Source of the DNA: Hypericibacter sp049323455
Lineage (GTDB): Bacteria; Pseudomonadota; Alphaproteobacteria; Dongiales; Dongiaceae
Reading direction: 5' to 3'
Assembly (NCBI GenBank): GCA_049323455.1
Contig: JBMONF010000033.1
Span: 11,135-75,134, forward strand
DNA: 64,000 nucleotides
Shown here: piece by piece, positions 17,489-26,241 of the stretch
How the letters are laid out: every line of letters starts with the position of its first letter
How positions within the stretch are numbered: position 1 is the stretch's first letter
The notes under the pieces: model-generated
What the model saw: the letters and a program-made list of their open reading frames with translations, nothing else
What the model was told of the DNA's origin: nothing
The model's database searches: none
Translations under genes and position numbers: made by a program

Positions 17489-17833
17489 TCAGATCAGAGC
17501 ACGAGATCGAGGAGGCGAGGGGTCGGGCGAGACCTGGTGCGATACGGCCTTGTCGGGCGGCGTCGCGACGAAATCGGCGGCGATAGGCCCGGGCTGTGCC
17601 GGCAAGGCTGGCAATACCGCGATCGGCGCAAGGCAGAACGTGGCGCAGGAGGATGTGGACATCTTGCCTGCAGCGTCGTCGCACTTGCCGGATGATTCCA
17701 TCTGGCATTTCGCGGGCGTGGTCGCCATTGCGCTCATCGCCGCCGCCTGGGCGGCGTGAAGCGCCATTCCCAGGACAAAAACCAGGGCCAGCGCGGCGAC
17801 CATGACCTGCCGAAGCCGTGAGCGATCTCGCAT
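17489..17833 (-). CDS. Small exported Cys-containing hypothetical protein
   Basis: A 114-residue protein with a positively charged start, a hydrophobic segment (about 10-30) ending in HAAQAAA, then a short region with four cysteines (CQMESSGKC and SSCATFC) and a Pro-rich tail. It has the look of small periplasmic proteins found upstream of copper-resistance genes, but I do not recognise a named family. It is first in the copper cluster. A sigma-70-like promoter abuts the ATG, so the message may be leaderless, or translation may start at the ATG at 17803. Confidence 0.6.
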   Translation of the reverse strand: MRDRSRLRQVMVAALALVFVLGMALHAAQAAAMSAMATTPAKCQMESSGKCDDAAGKMSTSSCATFCLAPIAVLPALPAQPGPIAADFVATPPDKAVSHQVSPDPSPPRSRALI

Positions 17834-17839
17834 GTTTCT

Positions 17840-17868
17840 TAGATAGCAAATCGGGCCCGTCGCTTCAA
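17840..17868 (-). promoter_or_regulatory. Candidate sigma-70 promoter of the copper cluster
   Basis: On the minus strand TTGAAG (17863-17868) and TATCTA (17840-17845) are separated by 17 bases. The start codon at 17833 begins only seven bases after the -10 hexamer. I see no clear CueR-type dyad of extended spacing. Confidence 0.45.
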
Positions 17869-18087
17869 ATCTCGGTGGATTCACGACGCCGTGACGGCAG
17901 AATTCGGCCGAAATGGCGGGCTCACCCAGGCCCGTGGGGATGCCCGAGGCGAGACGGAGGAGGGGGCGGCGATAGGCCGCAGAACCGCTTGCCCCTGCCG
18001 ACCGCCGGTGGCGATGGCTTGCCGGGGGCAATCGTCGCGATGAGCGGTGACCTCATGCCAAGTCATCCCTCCCGGAAGGGCCCGCTC

Positions 18088-19056
18088 TCAAGAATGGCCG
18101 AGCACGGGATGCGGTTTGTAGGGCTCCTCGAGCCGGGCGATTTCCTCGGTCGAGAGCTCGAGCTCGATCGCGGCCACCGCATCCTCGAGATGGTGCGGTT
18201 TCGAGGCGCCGACGATCGGCGCCGCCACTGCGGGCTTCGACATCAGCCAAGCCAGCGCAACCTGGGCGGGCGGCACATTGCGCTGAGCCGCGACCTCGGC
18301 GCAGCGCGCGACGACCGGACCGTCGATTTCGTCATGATAGAGCTTGGCGCCGAACTCGTCGGTCTTCGCACGCTCGGTGCCGGCGCTGCGGTTGCCCGTG
18401 AGCACGCCGCGGGCGAGCGGCGACCAGGGGATCACGCCCACACCCTGGTCGCGGCAGAGCGGCAGCATCTCGCGCTCCTCCTCGCGATAGACCAGATTGT
18501 AGTGGTTCTGCATCGACACGAAGCGCGCCCAGCCCTCGCGCGCCTGGATAGAGAGCGCCTTCATGAACTGCCAGGCGAACATGGAGGAGGCGCCGAGATA
18601 GCGGGCCTTGCCGGCTCGCACGACCGCATCGAGCGCGTCCAGCGTTTCCTCGATCGGCGTTTCCGGGTCCCAGCGATGGATCTGATAGATGTCGACATAG
18701 TCGGTGCCGAGCCGGCGCAAGCTGGCGTCGATCGAGGCCAGAATATGTTTGCGCGACAGGCCGCGTTCGTTGGGGTCGTCGCCCATGGGAAAGTACACCT
18801 TGGTCGCGATCACGACCTTGTCGCGTTCGGCAAATTCCCGGATCGCGCGGCCGAGGATCTCCTCGCTGGCGCCGTTGGAATAGATGTTGGCGGTGTCGAA
18901 GAAATTGATGCCGAGCTCGAGAGCCCGACGGATGAATGGCCGGGCGGCCTCCTCCGTCAGCACCCAAGGCCGCCAGTTGGGGCTGCCATAGGTCATGCAG
19001 CCGAGGCAGACGCGGGACACCTTGAGCCCGGTCGATCCGAGACGGACATAACGCAT
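18088..19056 (-). CDS. Aldo/keto reductase (AKR, potassium channel beta subunit-like)
   Basis: A 322-residue TIM-barrel NADP-dependent reductase. The catalytic tetrad is visible: Asp and Tyr in FFDTANIYSNGASE, Lys in VVIATKVYFP and His in IYQIHRWD. The C-terminal cofactor-binding VGASKPHHLEDAV segment is typical of AKR families 11/14. Substrate unknown, probably an aldehyde. The start at 19056 has GTGGAGGG upstream; the frame from 19200 has an unlikely N-terminus. Nearest neighbours are unrelated, so it is probably monocistronic. Confidence 0.92.
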   Translation of the reverse strand: MRYVRLGSTGLKVSRVCLGCMTYGSPNWRPWVLTEEAARPFIRRALELGINFFDTANIYSNGASEEILGRAIREFAERDKVVIATKVYFPMGDDPNERGLSRKHILASIDASLRRLGTDYVDIYQIHRWDPETPIEETLDALDAVVRAGKARYLGASSMFAWQFMKALSIQAREGWARFVSMQNHYNLVYREEEREMLPLCRDQGVGVIPWSPLARGVLTGNRSAGTERAKTDEFGAKLYHDEIDGPVVARCAEVAAQRNVPPAQVALAWLMSKPAVAAPIVGASKPHHLEDAVAAIELELSTEEIARLEEPYKPHPVLGHS

Positions 19057-19250
19057 AGATCGCCCTCCACGATCAGTCGGAATCATAAGAGACAGAAGCA
19101 AGTTGCGTGGATGTTTTGCACGGTTGCTTGCGAGGCAGGCGTACGGCAGTGACTGCCGGTGTGCCGGTGCTGGATCTTTCAACACATTGTGCGCGGACAA
19201 CGGGCATCAAGATGCGCTTCATTGGAGGGAGAAGGAAGGGCGGTTGCTGC

Positions 19251-20027
19251 TCAAGCAACGATCACCTCGACATCCGCGGCGGCGAAGGCGGCCGGAAGTG
19301 CCTGCTCGGGCGTACGATCCGTGACGAGCCGATCGACTGTGTCGAGCGCGCAGACGGCAAAGGGGGCGCTGCCACCCAGCTTAGTGGCGTCGGCGAGCAC
19401 CGTGAGCGAGCGCGCTTGGGCGATCATCGCGCGGGCGACCGCTGCCTCCTCCGGATCGTAGTCCATGATGCCGGCGGTCGCGTCGATGGCGCCGGCGGTG
19501 AGAACGACGTGCGTCGGGCGGAAGCGAGCGATCTGGTCGATGGCGACGGAGCCCAGCGTCTCCATGCCATCCTCGCGGAACGTCCCGCCGATCAGGAACA
19601 CGCGGTTGTCGGCTCCGGCCCGCGCGACGGCCTCGGCGATGAGGCCGCTGTTGGTGACGACAGTGAGCCGGCCGATCGGGGCGAGCGCCGCGGCGAAGGC
19701 CAGCGTCGTGCTGCCGGTGTCGATGAAGAGGCTGTCACCCGGCCGGAACAGCGCCGCCGCGCGCCGCGCGATCCGCTGCTTCTCTTCGGCATGGTCGCCG
19801 AGCCGGGCACGAAAGGTCCCCTCGCTGCCGATATCGGGCGCCGCCGCGCCGCCGTGGAACTTGCGCAAACGACCCTGCATCGCGAGCTGCGTCAGGTCGC
19901 GCCGGATCGTCTCGCGCGAGGCGCCAAGCCGCGCCGCCAGATCCTCCACCGTGATCCGGCCGCTTTCGCGCACCAGCGCTTCGATCCGCTGCCGTCTGGC
20001 TTCGGGGCGCATAGGGTGAAGAGCCAT
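19251..20027 (-). CDS. DeoR/GlpR-family transcriptional repressor
   Basis: A 258-residue regulator with a winged helix at about 10-65 (RITVEDLAARLGASRETIRRD, then KFHGGA) and a DeoRC domain (LFIDTGSTTLAFAAAL, VTNSGLIAEAV). It is divergent from the FAD dehydrogenase/flavoprotein/glycerol-type kinase operon, so it probably senses glycerol 3-phosphate or a related polyol phosphate and represses that operon. A dyad TGACCG/CGGTCA lies in the 73-base gap. The ATG at 20012 is an alternative start. Confidence 0.92.
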   Translation of the reverse strand: MALHPMRPEARRQRIEALVRESGRITVEDLAARLGASRETIRRDLTQLAMQGRLRKFHGGAAAPDIGSEGTFRARLGDHAEEKQRIARRAAALFRPGDSLFIDTGSTTLAFAAALAPIGRLTVVTNSGLIAEAVARAGADNRVFLIGGTFREDGMETLGSVAIDQIARFRPTHVVLTAGAIDATAGIMDYDPEEAAVARAMIAQARSLTVLADATKLGGSAPFAVCALDTVDRLVTDRTPEQALPAAFAAADVEVIVA

Positions 20028-20037
20028 GCCTCAAATT

Positions 20038-20072
20038 TGACCGTTCGGGCTAGAAAATACTATATTCGGTCA
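20038..20072. promoter_or_regulatory. Candidate operator in the divergent 73-base gap
   Basis: TGACCG (20038-20043) and CGGTCA (20067-20072) form an inverted pair around an AT-rich stretch that probably holds the promoters; a further GACCG is at 20081-20085. Assignment to the DeoR-family protein is by position. Confidence 0.4.
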
Positions 20073-20100
20073 CCTATAGCGACCGTTTCAGGCGCGGACA

Positions 20101-21522
20101 GTGGCACTCGATCGCCTTTCCGAAGAGAAAGCAAATGGCCGCTTCGACGTGGCCGTGATCGGCGGCGGGGTGGTGGGCTGCGCCGCGGCGCGGCGCTTCG
20201 CCCTGGAAGGCGCCCGCACGGTCCTCATCGAGCGGGCGCCGGACATCCTGGCCGGCGCCTCCAAGGGGAACAGCGCCTTGCTTCATACCGGCTTCGACGC
20301 CACGCCGGGAAGCCTCGAGCTCGTCTGCGTGCGCGCCGGCTATGCCGAATATCTCGAAAGCCGCGAACGGCTGGGCCTGCCGTTGCTGGAGGCCGGCGCC
20401 GCGGTGGTTGCTTGGACCGAGGAGGAACTCGCGCGGCTCGACGGGATTGTCGAGCAGGCCCATCGCAATGGCGTCATGGACGTCCACCGGATCGATCGCG
20501 CCGAGCTCTTGGCGCGCGAGCCGCAGCTATCGCCAGCAGCGCTGGGTGCGGTGCTGGTGCCGGGCGAACATGTGATCGATCCCTGGTCGGCGCCGCTCGC
20601 CTATTTGACCCAGGCGGTCGAGAACGGCGCCGAGGCGCTGTTCTCCTGCCCGGTCGAACGCGGCGAATTCGACGGCGCTTCTTGGTCGCTCGCCACGCCG
20701 CGCGGCCGGATCGAGGCGAGCGTGGTCGTCAATTGCGCGGGGCTGTGGGGCGATCTCCTCGATCGCGCATTGCTGGGGGTCGAAGATTTCACCATCCGGC
20801 CGCGCAAGGGCCAGTTCGTCGTGTTCGACAAAGCGGCCGCCAAGTTGCTGCGAACCATCCTGCTGCCGGTGCCGAGCGAGCGCACCAAAGGCGTGGTGCT
20901 GGCGCGCACCGTCTTCGGCAACCTCTTGGTCGGCCCCACCGCCGAGGAACAAGAGGATCGCGAGCGTGCAGCGACCGACGGGCCCACGCTGGCGCGTCTC
21001 GTCGAGCATGCCCGGCGCCTGGTTCCGGCCCTGGCCGGCATGCCGGTGACCGCGGCTTATGCGGGCCTGCGGCCGGCGACGGAATCCAAAGACTACCGCA
21101 TCGTCGCGCGACCCGAGCGGAACTGGATCACGGTCGGCGGCATCCGCTCGACGGGCCTGACGGCTGCGCTCGGCATCGCGCGCCATGTCTGGTCACTCTA
21201 TGAAGGACTCGAGCGGCGCCACGAACCGCTGCGCCACCCGGTTTGGCCGCGTCTCCCGAACCTCGCCGAGCATGCGCCGCGCGATCATCAGAGCCCCGGC
21301 TATGGCGAGATCGTCTGCCATTGCGAGCTGGTCACGCGGCGCGAGATCGAGGCGGCGCTAGGAGGGTCCTTGCCGGCCGGCGATCTCGGCGGGCTCAAGC
21401 GGCGCACGCGCGCCATGATGGGGCGCTGCCAGGGCTTCTATTGCGCGGCCCGCGTCGCGGCTATCGCCCACGAGCGTTGGGGGCGAGATCGGCTGCAGGT
21501 CGAGGCGTTGCATGGTCGATGA
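20101..21522 (+). CDS. FAD-dependent dehydrogenase with C-terminal BFD-like [2Fe-2S] domain (GlpA-like)
   Basis: A 473-residue protein starting with GTG. The FAD Rossmann motif DVAVIGGGVVGCAAARRFALEG is near residue 15; the body is a DAO/glycerol-3-phosphate dehydrogenase fold (LLHTGFDATPGS, VVNCAGLWGD, TAAYAGLRPATESKDY). The last 80 residues carry a BFD-like cluster with cysteines in IVCHCEL and GRCQGFYC. This domain order matches GlpA-type dehydrogenases. It probably oxidises glycerol 3-phosphate or a close homologue and passes electrons to the flavoprotein encoded next, whose start overlaps it by 11 bases. Confidence 0.88.
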   Translation: MALDRLSEEKANGRFDVAVIGGGVVGCAAARRFALEGARTVLIERAPDILAGASKGNSALLHTGFDATPGSLELVCVRAGYAEYLESRERLGLPLLEAGAAVVAWTEEELARLDGIVEQAHRNGVMDVHRIDRAELLAREPQLSPAALGAVLVPGEHVIDPWSAPLAYLTQAVENGAEALFSCPVERGEFDGASWSLATPRGRIEASVVVNCAGLWGDLLDRALLGVEDFTIRPRKGQFVVFDKAAAKLLRTILLPVPSERTKGVVLARTVFGNLLVGPTAEEQEDRERAATDGPTLARLVEHARRLVPALAGMPVTAAYAGLRPATESKDYRIVARPERNWITVGGIRSTGLTAALGIARHVWSLYEGLERRHEPLRHPVWPRLPNLAEHAPRDHQSPGYGEIVCHCELVTRREIEAALGGSLPAGDLGGLKRRTRAMMGRCQGFYCAARVAAIAHERWGRDRLQVEALHGR

Positions 21523-22753
21523 ACCGGCACGCCCGATGTGCTGGCGCGTCGCCATCGTGGGCGGCGGGCCGGCCGGCCTGGCCGCAGCCATGGCGCTGCG
21601 CCGGCGCGGCGTCGAAGGCGTGGTCGTGCTGGAGCGCGAGGCCGAGCCCGGCGGCGTGCCGCGGCATTGCGGTCATCCCGTCTTCGGCCTCTGCGAGTTC
21701 GGCCGCCCGCTCTCGGGACCGGCTTACGCCCGACGGCTCGCCGAGGCGGCGCGCGCCGCCGGCGTCGATGTCCGCATAAAGGCGAGCGTGCTGCGCCTTG
21801 GGCAAGGCGGCCAGCTTGAAGTCGCGACGCCGGCGGGGTTGGCCCGGGTCGAGGCCGAGCGTGTGATCCTCGCCACCGGCATCCGCGAAAGCCCGCGCAG
21901 CGCGCGGCTCGTCGGCGGCGAGCGACCCTGGGGCGTCGTCACCACCGGCGCGCTGCAGGCTTTCGTCTATCTCGAAGGGCTGCGGCCCTTTCGTCGCCCC
22001 GTGATCGTCGGCACAGAGCTGGTTTCCTTCTCGGCGATCCTGACCGCGCACAAGGCGGGCATCCGTCCCGTGGCGATGCTGGAGGAGGGCTCGCGCACGA
22101 CGGCGCGCTGGCCCAGCGCCTGGGCGCTGCGGCTTCTGGGCATTCCGGTGCGCTTCGGCACGCGCATCGTCGAGATTTGCGGCAAAGCGCAGGTCGAGGC
22201 GGTGGGGATCGTGGACAGCGAAGGGCGGCGCGACAGGATTGCTTGCGACGGCGTGGTGTTCACGGGGTGCTTCGTGCCGGCAGCCGAGCTGGTGCGCATG
22301 AGCCATCTGGCGCTTGATCCCGGCAGCGGCGGCCCGGCTGTCGATCAATATGGCCGATGCGCCGATCCCGCCTTTTTCGCGGCGGGCAATCTGCTGCGTC
22401 CGGTGGAGACCGCCGGCTGGTGCTACCGAGAAGGAGCACGCGTTGGCAATCTGGTGGCAGACGATTTGGCCGGGCGCTTGCCGGCCGCTGCGTGCGAGAT
22501 CCGGATCGCGCGTGGGTCTGGCATCAAGCTCGCCGTGCCGCAGCGGATTGCGGTGCCGGCCGGCGGCGGCCTCGATATCATCCAGCTGCGCGTCGACCGT
22601 CCAGTCCGAGGCGCGTTGCAGGTGGAGGCGGACGGCAAGCTCATCTGGCATCGGCGCATGGCGGCTCTGCCGGAGCGACGCCTCACTGTGCCGTTGCGGA
22701 GCCTCGCGATACCCGACGGGACCGCCTCGCTTCGCATCGGGTTCGGAGACTAG
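21512..22753 (+). CDS. NAD(P)/FAD-dependent oxidoreductase (pyridine nucleotide-disulfide fold)
   Basis: A 413-residue flavoprotein. Dinucleotide motif VAIVGGGPAGLAAAMALRR lies near residue 13; the GGVPRHCGHPVFG segment and VILATGIRESPRSARL resemble the partner flavoproteins of GlpA-type and opine/proline-type dehydrogenases. FFAAGNLLRPVETAGWCYREG closes the FAD site. The last 85 residues form an extra, strand-rich tail I do not recognise. It likely receives electrons from the preceding dehydrogenase. Gene pair plus kinase is reminiscent of the Thermotoga-type glycerol cluster. Confidence 0.85.
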   Translation: MVDEPARPMCWRVAIVGGGPAGLAAAMALRRRGVEGVVVLEREAEPGGVPRHCGHPVFGLCEFGRPLSGPAYARRLAEAARAAGVDVRIKASVLRLGQGGQLEVATPAGLARVEAERVILATGIRESPRSARLVGGERPWGVVTTGALQAFVYLEGLRPFRRPVIVGTELVSFSAILTAHKAGIRPVAMLEEGSRTTARWPSAWALRLLGIPVRFGTRIVEICGKAQVEAVGIVDSEGRRDRIACDGVVFTGCFVPAAELVRMSHLALDPGSGGPAVDQYGRCADPAFFAAGNLLRPVETAGWCYREGARVGNLVADDLAGRLPAAACEIRIARGSGIKLAVPQRIAVPAGGGLDIIQLRVDRPVRGALQVEADGKLIWHRRMAALPERRLTVPLRSLAIPDGTASLRIGFGD

Positions 22754-22757
22754 AGTT

Positions 22758-22839
22758 GATTCCGGTCAGATGGAACATTCTCTTGTCACCCCGCCTTCGC
22801 GGCGACGACGGTGAGTGACGATTCTGACGGAACGGAATC
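22758..22839. repeat. Palindromic intergenic element
   Basis: Between the flavoprotein and kinase genes lie imperfect inverted arms (22758-22770 and 22823-22839, both reading GATTCCG...GTCAGA) that enclose a smaller hairpin with a CCGC-CTTC-GCGG core. It resembles the dispersed palindromic repeats seen elsewhere in this window and may stabilise or process the operon transcript. Confidence 0.55.
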
Positions 22840-22871
22840 CGCTTCAGGCGCACAAAGACGGGAACGGGGGC

Positions 22872-24296
22872 ATGCGCATCATGCGGATCGTCGCGATAGA
22901 CCAGGGTACCACCTCGACCCGCGCGCTGCTCGTCGAAGAGAGCGGCGCCTGCCGGGTCGTTCACAGCGAACGGCATGCTCAGCACCATCCCGGCCCCGGT
23001 CTGGTCGAACATGACGGCGAAGAGCTGATCGCCCACATCGGCGCCTGCCTGGCTGCGGCCGGCAAGGTGGACGCCATCGGCATCGACAATCAGGGCGAGA
23101 GCTGCCTCGCCTGGGACGCCGTCACCAAACGGCCGGTATCGCCCGTCATGGTCTGGCAGGATGCGCGCACCGCCGACGCGGTCGAGCGGCTGAAGGCGGC
23201 GGGCGCCGAGGCGCTCACGCTCGCGCGTGCCGGTCTTCCGCTTGATCCCTATTTCTCGGCCACCAAGCTGCGCTGGATCTTGGACCATGTTCCTGAGGCC
23301 CGCGCGCTGGCGAATTCCGGACGGCTGCGGCTCGGCACGACCGATGCCTTCTTCCTCGACCGCCTGGCAGGGGTGTTCGCGACGGACGTCACCACGGCGA
23401 GCCGCACCTCGCTCATGAATCTCGAGGCTAGCGATTGGGATCCCGAGCTCTGCGCGCTCTTTGGCGTGCCGGTCGAATGCCTGCCGGAGATTCGCCCGAC
23501 CGCGGGCGCCTTCGGCGAGATCGATGGCGTGCCGGTCACGGCGTCGGTGGTCGACCAGCAGGCGGCGCTTTATGGCCATGGTTGCCGCGCGGCTGGCGAT
23601 GCCAAGATCACCTTTGGCACCGGCGCCTTCGCGCTGTGCGTGACGGGGCCCCGCATCCTGCGAGCCCCGGACCGGGGTCTTCTGCCGACGGTCGCTTGGC
23701 AGGTGGGACCTGTCCGCAGCTATGCCGTCGATGGCGGCGTCTACAACGCCGGCTCGGCCGTTGAATGGCTGTTGCGGCTGGGGCTGGTGCCGAACCTCGA
23801 AGCACTCAATGGCTTTGACCGTCCGCCGGCGATCGAGCGAGGTCTTGCCTTCGTGCCGGCGCTCTCGGGGCTCGCCTGCCCGCATTGGGATCGCGGCGCC
23901 GCGGGCTTGTGGATCGGCATGGGGCTCGAGACCGACGCGCGCGATCTGGCGCAATCCGTCCTGGAAGGGATCGCGCTCCGGACGGCGGAGGTGATCGAAG
24001 CCATGAGCGCTGCCGTGCCGATCGGCAGCCGCATCTCGGTGGATGGCGGGCTTACCCGCAGCGCCTATTTCGTTCGTTTCCTCGCGACCTGCCTGGGGCG
24101 CACCGTCGTGCTGCGCGACTTCGACGAGCTGACGGCGTTCGGTTGCGCCGCTCTCGCGGCAGCGGGGCTGGGCCGGTCGCTGCCGCCCCCCGGCGATGGC
24201 GAGCGCATGATCGGGCCCGCGGGCGATGCGTCCCCGTGGCGGGCGCGCTTCGGCGAGGCGGTGGCTCGTGCCAAACGCTGGCGTGGCCACATGTGA
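22872..24296 (+). CDS. FGGY-family kinase, glycerol kinase-like
   Basis: A 474-residue kinase. The opening VAIDQGTTSTRALL is the glycerol-kinase version of the phosphate-1 motif; SPVMVWQDARTAD follows, and GTGAFALCVTG and SVDGGLTRSAYFVRFLAT match the ATP-binding C-terminal domain. It is a little shorter than E. coli GlpK (about 500) and has diverged in the glycerol-binding loops, so a related polyol is possible. The start at 22872 has GGGAACGGGGG upstream; an in-frame start at 22815 would lie in the palindromic element. Confidence 0.9.
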   Translation: MRIMRIVAIDQGTTSTRALLVEESGACRVVHSERHAQHHPGPGLVEHDGEELIAHIGACLAAAGKVDAIGIDNQGESCLAWDAVTKRPVSPVMVWQDARTADAVERLKAAGAEALTLARAGLPLDPYFSATKLRWILDHVPEARALANSGRLRLGTTDAFFLDRLAGVFATDVTTASRTSLMNLEASDWDPELCALFGVPVECLPEIRPTAGAFGEIDGVPVTASVVDQQAALYGHGCRAAGDAKITFGTGAFALCVTGPRILRAPDRGLLPTVAWQVGPVRSYAVDGGVYNAGSAVEWLLRLGLVPNLEALNGFDRPPAIERGLAFVPALSGLACPHWDRGAAGLWIGMGLETDARDLAQSVLEGIALRTAEVIEAMSAAVPIGSRISVDGGLTRSAYFVRFLATCLGRTVVLRDFDELTAFGCAALAAAGLGRSLPPPGDGERMIGPAGDASPWRARFGEAVARAKRWRGHM

Positions 24297-24339
24297 TCCG
24301 GTGCACCGGCATTCGGCGATGACAGGCGGAACCGGGACC

Positions 24340-25566
24340 TCAGCTGTCGCGATAGAGATAGGTGAGGAAGTCGTCCGCGCTCAAGGGGCGCGAGATGAGG
24401 TAGCCCTGGGCGAAATCGCAGCCGCGGTCGTGCAGCGCGTCGAGCGTTTCCTTGTCTTCCACGCCCTCGGCGACCGACGCGAGACCGAGCCCTTTGGCCA
24501 GATGCAGCACGCTCTCGACCACGGCGCGGCTGGCCTCATTGGTCAGGAAGTCGCGCACGAAGGTACGGTCGATCTTGAGCTCCGAGAACGGCATGTCGCG
24601 CAGGCGCACCAGCGACGAGTAGCCGACGCCGAAGTCGTCGATCGCAAGGGAGATGTCGTTCAGACGCAGCTTGGTGAGAACCTCGGCGGCGACCAATTCA
24701 TCGGCGAAGGCCTCGGTTTCGGTCACCTCGAGCGTAAGCGGGCACTTGGTCTTGAGCTGCTGGCGCAGCTTGCGAACGACTTCGACGAGATCGATTTCGG
24801 TCAGCGCGGAACCGGGCACGTTGATGGATACGTCCGTCTCGTACCCCGCCGCCTGCAGCAGCACGGCGTGCTGAAGCGCCAAGCCCAGCACATGCTCCGT
24901 CAGGCGGTGCAGCTTGGACTTGTCGAGCAGAGGGATGAAGTGACCGGGCATGACGCGCCCCCAGTTCGGGTGGCGCCAGCGCACGAGCGCTTCGGCGCCC
25001 GCGATCTTGCCGGTCGAGAGGCAAAGCTTGGGCTGGAACTCGAGGAAGAACTGGCGCTCCTCGATGGCATCGTCGAAATCCGCTCCGAGATCGTTCTGCG
25101 CGGTCACGCCCAGATCCAGCAGGAACTGGCGCAGCTGGCTGGGGCCGAACGGCTTGCGGATGCAGCCGCGCATATCGAGGTGGTGCCGCTCGCCGACACG
25201 GCGCGCGGTCTGGAGGATGCGCGGGTCGTATCCGCTCATCAGGAGGACGCCGCCGCGATATTGCAGCTTCTGCAAATCGGACAGGACCGACACGCCATCG
25301 CCCTCCTTGAGCGCCAGGTCGAGGATGACCAGATCCGGATGCTCGTTCTCGATGGCAGCGAGGAAAGGGCGGGGGCTCGTGAACAGCCGCACCTCGAAGC
25401 CGACTTCGCTCAGGGTTTCGCCGACGAAGCTGAGGATGCCTTCTTCGTCGTCGAGGGCGTACGCCACGCGCCGTCGGTTCGCGAGAGCAGGCGGAGTGCC
25501 GGGCTGGTTCGTGACGGCAGAGGAGGTTTTATACGCCGACAAGTGAGTGCCAGGGCCTTGTTTCAT
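24340..25566 (-). CDS. Response regulator with EAL c-di-GMP phosphodiesterase domain
   Basis: About 408 residues. REC domain (about 33-150) with acidic pair LDDEEG, phospho-acceptor Asp in LVILDLAL and Lys in CIRKPFG. EAL domain (about 165-400) with the active-site set intact: AEALVRW, SINVPGS, EVTETE, IDDFGVGYSS, ELKIDR, AEGVED and DFAQGYLIS. It should therefore hydrolyse c-di-GMP when the receiver is phosphorylated. The kinase may be the hybrid kinase encoded upstream. Start at 25566 has AGGGG upstream; a further in-frame ATG is at 25587. Confidence 0.92.
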   Translation of the reverse strand: MKQGPGTHLSAYKTSSAVTNQPGTPPALANRRRVAYALDDEEGILSFVGETLSEVGFEVRLFTSPRPFLAAIENEHPDLVILDLALKEGDGVSVLSDLQKLQYRGGVLLMSGYDPRILQTARRVGERHHLDMRGCIRKPFGPSQLRQFLLDLGVTAQNDLGADFDDAIEERQFFLEFQPKLCLSTGKIAGAEALVRWRHPNWGRVMPGHFIPLLDKSKLHRLTEHVLGLALQHAVLLQAAGYETDVSINVPGSALTEIDLVEVVRKLRQQLKTKCPLTLEVTETEAFADELVAAEVLTKLRLNDISLAIDDFGVGYSSLVRLRDMPFSELKIDRTFVRDFLTNEASRAVVESVLHLAKGLGLASVAEGVEDKETLDALHDRGCDFAQGYLISRPLSADDFLTYLYRDS

Positions 25567-25803
25567 GGCGGCGCCCCTGAAGATCAAACTTTAGCTTAAA
25601 TAAATATATCCGCTTAACGGATGGTTAAGCCTCTTCCTGTTGATCCACGCATCGTCGAAATTCCTCGTCAATGCATAAAGTCGGCAGGTTTCCTTCAGCG
25701 CAGGCCGGCGTCGGGCCTTCGAGGGGAGCCGGTCATTCGCTGCGAACCGTCGGCGGCCCCTAGCCAGCGCTAGCCCGCGGCCACGAGCTGCGGCGACAGG
25801 GAT

Positions 25804-26226
25804 TTAGGTCCCCGCGCCGGTGTTGCCGCTGGCTGAACCGCGCAAGCAATCTTCCACCAGTGTCATGAGCTGCGTGGCCGTGAAGGGTTTGCGCAGCACA
25901 TGGTTGGCGCCGAAGGCTCGCGCCATTTTCAAATAGTCGGCGCCGCCGCCGGCGTTCACCCATAGCCGTGTCGTGGAACCGCCGGTCATCGCGATGATCG
26001 GCGTCGTCGTCGAGATCTGGCGCAACCGCCTGACGGTTTCCATGCCTTCGACCTCGGGCATCAGGATGTCGGTGATCACGAGGGCGAAGGTGCCGCCGCT
26101 GCCGAACCGGCGCAGGCCGTCCCCGCCATGCTCGGCAAGCGTCACCTCATGCCCGTTGAGTTCGAGCATGTTCTTGACCGTCTCGCGGACCAGGGCATCG
26201 TCGTCGATGACGAGAATGCGAGCCAT
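25804..26226 (-). CDS. Single-domain response regulator (CheY-like)
   Basis: A 140-residue stand-alone REC domain. Acidic pair IDDD is at 7-10, phospho-acceptor Asp in VITDILMPE, the switch Thr in AMTGGS and Lys in VLRKPF. A short insert (TTRLWVNAGGGADYLKMA) sits between the switch residue and the last strand. It has no output domain and probably relays phosphate or acts by protein contact. It follows the hybrid kinase by 15 bases on the same strand, so the two are likely cognate. Confidence 0.93.
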   Translation of the reverse strand: MARILVIDDDALVRETVKNMLELNGHEVTLAEHGGDGLRRFGSGGTFALVITDILMPEVEGMETVRRLRQISTTTPIIAMTGGSTTRLWVNAGGGADYLKMARAFGANHVLRKPFTATQLMTLVEDCLRGSASGNTGAGT

Positions 26227-26241
26227 CGCGTCTGAACCGCT

